Part shown: piece after piece, positions 5,668 through 9,272 of the stretch
Numbering within the stretch: the stretch's first letter is position 1
Layout of the letters: each line of letters starts with the position of its first letter
NCBI GenBank assembly: GCA_020348765.1
Contig: CP070753.1
Coordinates: forward strand, 1,680,253 to 1,689,524
Source of the DNA: Burkholderiales bacterium
GTDB taxonomy: Bacteria > Pseudomonadota > Gammaproteobacteria > Burkholderiales > Burkholderiaceae_E
Length of the DNA stretch: 9,272 nucleotides
Direction of reading: 5' to 3'
Program-made: the position numbers and the translations under genes
The notes under the pieces: generated by a model
The model's input: the letters and a program-made list of their open reading frames with translations, nothing else
The model's database searches: none
Told to the model about the DNA's origin: nothing

Positions 5668-6729
5668 ATGTCGGTGACTTCCCCAGTCCTCCCGGACCCC
5701 ATTCTGTCGATCCTGCGCCAGGGCGCGGTGATACCCGCGCACCCGCTGGCGCTCGACGCCTCGCGCCGGTTCGATCCGGTTCGCCAGCGCGCCCTGACCC
5801 GCTACTACCTGGACGCGGGCGCGGGCGGGCTCGCGGTCGGCGTGCACGGCACCCAGTTCGCGATCCGCGACGTCGGGCTGTACCGGCCGGTGCTCGAGCT
5901 CGCAGTGCAGACCGTGCGGCAGTGGACCGAGCGGCCGGTGCTGATGATAGCCGGCCTCGCCGGCCGCACCGAGCAGGCCTGCGCGGAGGCGCGCATCGCG
6001 CGCGAACTCGGCTATCACGCCGGCATGCTGTCGATGGCCGCGATGCGCGGGGCGGACACCGATGCGCTGATCGAGCACAGCGAGGCCGTCGCGCGGGAGA
6101 TCCCGCTGGTCGGGTTCTACCTGCAGACCGCGGTCGGAGGCATCGCGCTGTCGTCCGAGTTCTGGCAGCGATTCGCCCAGATCCGGAACGTGGTCGCGAT
6201 CAAGATCGCGCCGTTCGACCGCTATCGCACGCTCGACGTGGTGCGCGGCGTGGTCGCGGCCCGGGCCGAGGACCGGGTCACGCTGTACACCGGCAACGAT
6301 GACCACATCGTGCTGGACCTGCTGGTGCCGTGGTCGGTGCCGCGCGACGGCGAACGGGTGACGGTGCGCGTGCGCGGCGGGCTGCTCGGGCACTGGAGCG
6401 TCTGGACCCGCGGCGCGGTGCGGCTGCTGGAACGGATTCACCGGGCGGTCGATGCCGACCGGGTCGATGCCGAGCTGCTCTCGTTGGACTCGAGGGTCAC
6501 CGACTGCAACAGCGCCGTGTTCGACGTCGCGAACGCCTTTGCCGGCTGCATCGCCGGTTGTCACGAGGTGTTGCGCCGCCAGGGGCTGCTGGCCGGCACC
6601 TGGTGCCTGGACCCGGACGAGGGCCTGTCGCCGGGGCAGGCCGAAGCGATCGACCGGGTCGCGCGCGAGCACCCGGACCTGACCGACGACGCATTCGTGG
6701 CGGCCAACCTCGAGCGGTGGCTGGCATGA
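5668..6729 (+). CDS. Dihydrodipicolinate synthase (DapA) family aldolase/dehydratase
   Basis: A 353-residue TIM-barrel protein of the DapA/N-acetylneuraminate lyase superfamily, longer than the usual 290-310. The Schiff-base Lys is Lys179 in VVAIKIAPF, and the partner Tyr is Tyr151 in LVGFYLQT. The first loop reads GVHGTQFAIRD (58-68), where true DapA has the GTTGE-type motif, and TLYTGNDDHI (205-214) follows strand 7. This points to a catabolic relative rather than lysine biosynthesis. Such enzymes cleave or dehydrate 2-keto sugar acids and similar compounds through an imine. A segment rich in Val/Arg/Gly (about 222-247) and the C-terminal helices account for the extra length. An in-frame TGA at 5662-5664 makes ATG 5668 the first possible start; there is no clear Shine-Dalgarno. 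The stop overlaps the permease start (ATGA). Pairing with a Gfo/Idh oxidoreductase in the same regulon supports a sugar-acid-like or polyol-like substrate, by inference. Confidence 0.87.
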   Translation: MSVTSPVLPDPILSILRQGAVIPAHPLALDASRRFDPVRQRALTRYYLDAGAGGLAVGVHGTQFAIRDVGLYRPVLELAVQTVRQWTERPVLMIAGLAGRTEQACAEARIARELGYHAGMLSMAAMRGADTDALIEHSEAVAREIPLVGFYLQTAVGGIALSSEFWQRFAQIRNVVAIKIAPFDRYRTLDVVRGVVAARAEDRVTLYTGNDDHIVLDLLVPWSVPRDGERVTVRVRGGLLGHWSVWTRGAVRLLERIHRAVDADRVDAELLSLDSRVTDCNSAVFDVANAFAGCIAGCHEVLRRQGLLAGTWCLDPDEGLSPGQAEAIDRVAREHPDLTDDAFVAANLERWLA

Positions 6730-7496
6730 AGACACCGGACACCGAGTCGCTGTCGCGCACCGCGCTGGCGATCGTCGCGCACCTGGGCCTGATACTGGCC
6801 TGGTACCTGTTCGTCGAACTGGGCGATGTGCCGCGCTTCGTGATGCCGTCGCCTCTGGACACGGCCCAGGCGCTGCTGTTGCCGGACTATGACTGGTGGG
6901 GCAATGTCGCGGTCACCGCGACCGAGATCTTCGGCGGCTACTTCCTGGCGCTGGTGGTCGGCGTGCTGCTGGCACTGGTGTTCACCTGGTCCAGGACGCT
7001 GGAGGCGCTGCTGCTGCCGCTGCTGGTCACGCTGAACATGATCCCGAAGGTGGCGCTGGGACCGCTGATCATCGTCTGGTTCAAGTACGGGGTGCTGCCG
7101 AACACCGTGATGGCGTTCGCGATCGCCGTGTTCCCGATCCTGTTGACCACCGCGCGCGGGCTGCGCGAGATCGAACCGGACCTGCTCGACCTCGTGCGGT
7201 CGCTGCGCGGCTCGCGCTGGCAGCTGTTCACCAAGATCCAGCTGCCCGGTGCGCTGCCGTACGTGTTCTCGGGCATGAAGGTGGGCGCGATCCTGGCCGT
7301 GGCCGGCGCGATCGTCGGCGAGTTCCTGGCCTCTGACAAGGGCCTCGGCTACCTGATGCTGCAGGTGCAGGTCACGCTGGACACGCCGGCCATGTTCATG
7401 GCCGTGATCCTGATCACGCTGCTCGGCGTGCTGCTGTACGGGATCGTGCTGGGGCTCGAGCGGCTGCTGGTGCCCAAGGACGCGCGGGTATCCTGA
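6726..7496 (+). CDS. ABC transporter permease (SsuC/TauC/ThiX-type, BPD family)
   Basis: A 256-residue inner-membrane permease of the binding-protein-dependent type. Hydrophobic segments fall at about 11-30, 65-87, 95-118, 121-142, 184-204 and 222-245, giving six likely membrane spans. The cytoplasmic EAA loop, which docks on the ATPase, is at about 150-178. It keeps the family's Gly and the following basic/hydrophobic pattern ending in KIQLPGALP. The start PRFVMPSP (36-43), preceding the first periplasmic stretch, is usual in the nitrate/sulfonate/taurine group. As a homodimer it would form the channel fed by the binding protein at 4488-5501. ATG 6726 overlaps the DapA-like stop by four bases, and the stop overlaps the ATPase start by one base, so all three are coupled. 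The family is certain; the ligand is unknown. Confidence 0.93.
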   Translation: MKTPDTESLSRTALAIVAHLGLILAWYLFVELGDVPRFVMPSPLDTAQALLLPDYDWWGNVAVTATEIFGGYFLALVVGVLLALVFTWSRTLEALLLPLLVTLNMIPKVALGPLIIVWFKYGVLPNTVMAFAIAVFPILLTTARGLREIEPDLLDLVRSLRGSRWQLFTKIQLPGALPYVFSGMKVGAILAVAGAIVGEFLASDKGLGYLMLQVQVTLDTPAMFMAVILITLLGVLLYGIVLGLERLLVPKDARVS

Positions 7497-8263
7497 TGGC
7501 GGCCGAGCCGTTCATCCATCTGGCCGGTCTCAGCAAGGTCTATCGCACCGGGCGCAGCGAACACCTGGCGATCTCGGACGCGAGCTTCGACGTCTCGGTC
7601 GGCGAGCTGGGGTGCATGGTCGGGCCCTCGGGCTGCGGCAAGACGACACTGCTCAAGATCCTGGCCGGGCTGCATCCGCACGATGCCGGCGAGCTGCGGA
7701 TCGGCTCGCCGGGCCACGACTTCGACCCCGGGCGCGACGTCGGCATGGTGTTCCAGGCGCCGCTGCTGCTGAAGTGGCGCAAGGTGCTCGAAAACGTCCT
7801 GCTGCCGGCCGAGATCCTCGGCCTGCCGATGGCCGAGTCACGCGAGCGGGCACGCGAGCTGCTGGCGCTGGTCGGGCTCATCAGCTACGAGAGCAGCTAT
7901 CCGTACGAGCTGTCCGGGGGCATGCAGCAGCGCGCGGCGATCGCCCGGGCCCTGGTGCACGATCCGAAGCTGGTGCTGATGGACGAGCCGTTCGGTGCGC
8001 TCGATGCACTGACCCGCGAGAAGATGAACCTGGAGCTGCTGCGGATCTGGTCCGAGTCGCGCAAGACCATCATCTTCGTGACCCATGGCATCTCCGAGGC
8101 GGTGTTCCTCGGCAGCCGGGTCATCGTGCTGACGGCGGGCCCGGCCCGGATGGCCGACAATTTCCCGATCGAGATGCCCTACCCGCGCACGCTCGACATG
8201 AAGACGCACGAGGCTTTCGGGGCATACACGCGGCGCATCTATCGGCTGCTCGGCATGGAGTGA
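7496..8263 (+). CDS. ABC transporter ATP-binding protein (SsuB/TauB/NrtD type)
   Basis: A 255-residue cytoplasmic ATPase that powers the importer. All motifs are intact: Walker A GPSGCGKTT (43-51), Q-loop Gln87 in VFQAPL, signature LSGGMQQR (139-146), Walker B LVLMDEP (159-165) with Glu164 as the catalytic base, D-loop ALD (168-170) and switch His197 in FVTHGISEA. The length and the FQAPLLLKWRKVLENVLLP block match the nitrate/sulfonate/taurine importer group. ATG 7496 shares its A with the permease TGA stop, and translation is probably coupled, as no strong ribosome site is seen. It is the last gene of the operon, and the next gene is convergent. It should work as a dimer with two copies of the permease. 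Confidence 0.95.
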   Translation: MAAEPFIHLAGLSKVYRTGRSEHLAISDASFDVSVGELGCMVGPSGCGKTTLLKILAGLHPHDAGELRIGSPGHDFDPGRDVGMVFQAPLLLKWRKVLENVLLPAEILGLPMAESRERARELLALVGLISYESSYPYELSGGMQQRAAIARALVHDPKLVLMDEPFGALDALTREKMNLELLRIWSESRKTIIFVTHGISEAVFLGSRVIVLTAGPARMADNFPIEMPYPRTLDMKTHEAFGAYTRRIYRLLGME

Positions 8264-8299
8264 GCCGGGCGCGGCACGCGGAAACCCGGCCTGGCGTGC
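8264..8299. terminator. Nested hairpins between convergent ABC ATPase and tetR genes
   Basis: Two alternative stems occur right after the ATPase stop codon: GCCGGG (8264-8269) with CCCGGC (8285-8290), and GCACGC (8274-8279) with GCGTGC (8294-8299). They overlap, so only one can form at a time. Neither has a T tract. They could serve as a weak bidirectional terminator in the 55-base convergent gap, but such stems are common at this GC content. Confidence 0.3.
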
Positions 8300-8318
8300 A
8301 GCAACCCGCGGGCGCTGG

Positions 8319-9005
8319 TCAGCCCCGGATCAGGTAGCCGAGCACGACGTCGATCATGTGCGAAAGCCGCTCGGCGAGCTCGCGCGGCGCATCGAGGTCG
8401 CGCCCGAAGATGGTCGAGAGCGTGTGCTGGTTCGACAGGTAGAAGTAGGCCAGGCCGGCGATCGAGACGTACAGCTGGACCGGGTCGACCCCGGCCCGAA
8501 ACACCCCGGTGCGGCGACCGCGCTCGAGCAGGTCTTCGATCGTGGCCACCAGCGGCGAGTGCATCGCGCGGATGTGCCGCGAGCGCTTCAGGTGCTCGGC
8601 CCGGTGCATGTTCTCGCTGTTCAGCAACCGGATGAACTCGGGGTGCTCGCGGTAGTAGTTCCAGGTGAACGTGACCAGCCGCCGGATGCCCTCGACCGGA
8701 TCGGTGCGCGTCAGGTTCAGCTCGACCTCGGCTTCCCGGATGCGCCGGTAGCTTTCCTCGAGCACGACCAGGAACAGGTCGTCCTTGTGCCCGAAGTAGT
8801 AATAGAGCATCCGCTTGTTGATGCCGGCGCGTTCGGCGATCCGATCGACCCGGGCGCCGCCGAGCCCGTGCGTGGCGAACTCGTCGGTGGCCGCCGCGAG
8901 GATCACGCTGCGCGTCGGGTCCGGGTCGCGGCCACCGACCCGGCCGGCACCGGTCGCGACCGCTGCCGCCTTCCTGCGCGCCGCCGAGACGGGCTCGCGA
9001 GGCAT
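8319..9005 (-). CDS. TetR/AcrR family transcriptional regulator
   Basis: A 228-residue one-component repressor. After a basic, probably disordered lead of about 28 residues, the TetR DNA-binding domain spans about 32-80. Helix 1 is VILAAATDEFATHG, the turn region is ARVDRIAERAGINKRMLYYYF, and the recognition helix is at about 62-71. The C-terminal domain (about 100-228), with HPEFIRLLNSENMHRAEHLK (131-150), forms the ligand pocket and dimer face. From memory it resembles the domain of NicS-like catabolic regulators. Its likely role is to hold the operators at 1166, 1275 and 5624 until a pathway compound binds. The open frame reaches 9272, but ATG 9005 is chosen: it has AGGAG seven bases upstream (9013-9017), and the sequence before it is low-complexity. 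It converges on the ABC operon. No TTAACC-type site lies in its own promoter, so autoregulation by that site is not supported. Confidence 0.9.
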   Translation of the reverse strand: MPREPVSAARRKAAAVATGAGRVGGRDPDPTRSVILAAATDEFATHGLGGARVDRIAERAGINKRMLYYYFGHKDDLFLVVLEESYRRIREAEVELNLTRTDPVEGIRRLVTFTWNYYREHPEFIRLLNSENMHRAEHLKRSRHIRAMHSPLVATIEDLLERGRRTGVFRAGVDPVQLYVSIAGLAYFYLSNQHTLSTIFGRDLDAPRELAERLSHMIDVVLGYLIRG

Positions 9006-9272
9006 CGAATGGCTCCTGGCTGGTGTGGGAATCGCCGGCCTCGATGTTACCGCCGCTCCCGGCGCTGCGGACCGGTCCGGCCGCGTGCGCCGGGTGCGCC
9101 GGGTGCTGCCGCCTGCGGCGAACGGGCGGGCGCAGCGACGAGCCTGTGCGCGTGCCCGGCCGTGCCCGGGGCTCAACCGGCCGGTCCAGCGGCAGCCGGG
9201 CCGAACCGGCCGAGCGCCCGGGCCTAGCGCCCAACGAGCCCCGGCCCCACGAACCCCAACAATGCAACCCAA
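9006..9272. other. Apparently non-coding region upstream of tetR
   Basis: No convincing gene is found on either strand; the open frames here are Arg/Ala/Pro/Gly-rich shadows. The tetR promoter should lie here. TAACAT on the minus strand (9044-9049) repeats the -10 hexamer of the first control region, but no good -35 is visible. Two perfect palindromes occur, CGGACCGGTCCG (9068-9079) and ACCGGCCGGT (9176-9185). There is also a short direct repeat of GTGCGCCGG at 9085-9102. Confidence 0.5.

Noticed and set aside
5668..6729. True dapA of lysine biosynthesis
   Set aside because: The Schiff-base Lys and Tyr are present, but the substrate-loop motif differs, the protein is about 50 residues longer, and the gene is coupled to an importer under a shared operator.
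4111..6735. An 874-codon open frame on the minus strand, spanning the repeat, the binding-protein gene and the DapA-like gene
   Set aside because: It is Arg/Pro/Ala/Gly/His-rich, matches no family, and lies in shifted frames over genes with intact motifs. Long antisense frames are expected at this GC content.
9006..9272. A longer N terminus for the TetR protein, or a small gene upstream
   Set aside because: The 89 extra residues are low-complexity Arg/Ala/Pro/Gly. ATG 9005 has AGGAG at proper spacing and matches the usual length of the family.

Overview
The window is a compact, very GC-rich (clearly well above 60%) stretch of bacterial chromosome. Strong Shine-Dalgarno sites, overlapping stop/start codons and the mix of gene families (NMT1-type ABC importer, PhyH dioxygenase, DapA-like aldolase, Gfo/Idh oxidoreductase, TetR regulator) fit a free-living betaproteobacterium, probably Burkholderiales. 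That placement is inferred from style and composition, not from a marker gene. I see no rRNA, tRNA, CRISPR array, transposase or phage gene.

Layout from left to right. (1) Leftward pair, 1-1121: a Gfo/Idh/MocA oxidoreductase cut by the window edge, preceded by a PhyH-type Fe(II)/2-oxoglutarate dioxygenase. (2) Divergent control region, 1122-1306, with two TTAACC-N4-GGTTAA-type operators and two recognisable promoters. (3) Rightward operon, 1307-4387: a stand-alone MetE catalytic-domain protein, an NAD-dependent epimerase-like protein and a two-domain GNAT acetyltransferase. A 9-bp tandem repeat lies between the first two, and the last two overlap by one base. (4) Convergent spacer, 4388-4487, made of a 10-bp tandem repeat and a hairpin. 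(5) Leftward gene, 4488-5501, for a periplasmic NMT1/THI5-like binding protein. (6) Second divergent control region, 5502-5667, with a third copy of the same operator. (7) Rightward operon, 5668-8263: a DapA-family aldolase/dehydratase, an ABC permease and an ABC ATPase, all translationally coupled. (8) A convergent TetR regulator, 8319-9005, then 267 bases of apparently non-coding sequence to the window end.

The main observation is that the same operator sits in both divergent control regions, positioned to block the promoters of all four outward transcription units. Together with the adjacent tetR gene, this ties ten genes into one probable regulon. The likely picture is a substrate-induced uptake and catabolic system: the binding protein, permease and ATPase import a small molecule. 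The dioxygenase, oxidoreductase, DapA-like lyase and epimerase-like protein process it, and the MetE-like protein probably removes or handles a methyl group. The substrate cannot be read from the sequence. I do not recognise this combination as a named pathway, and it is the best candidate here for an undescribed system.
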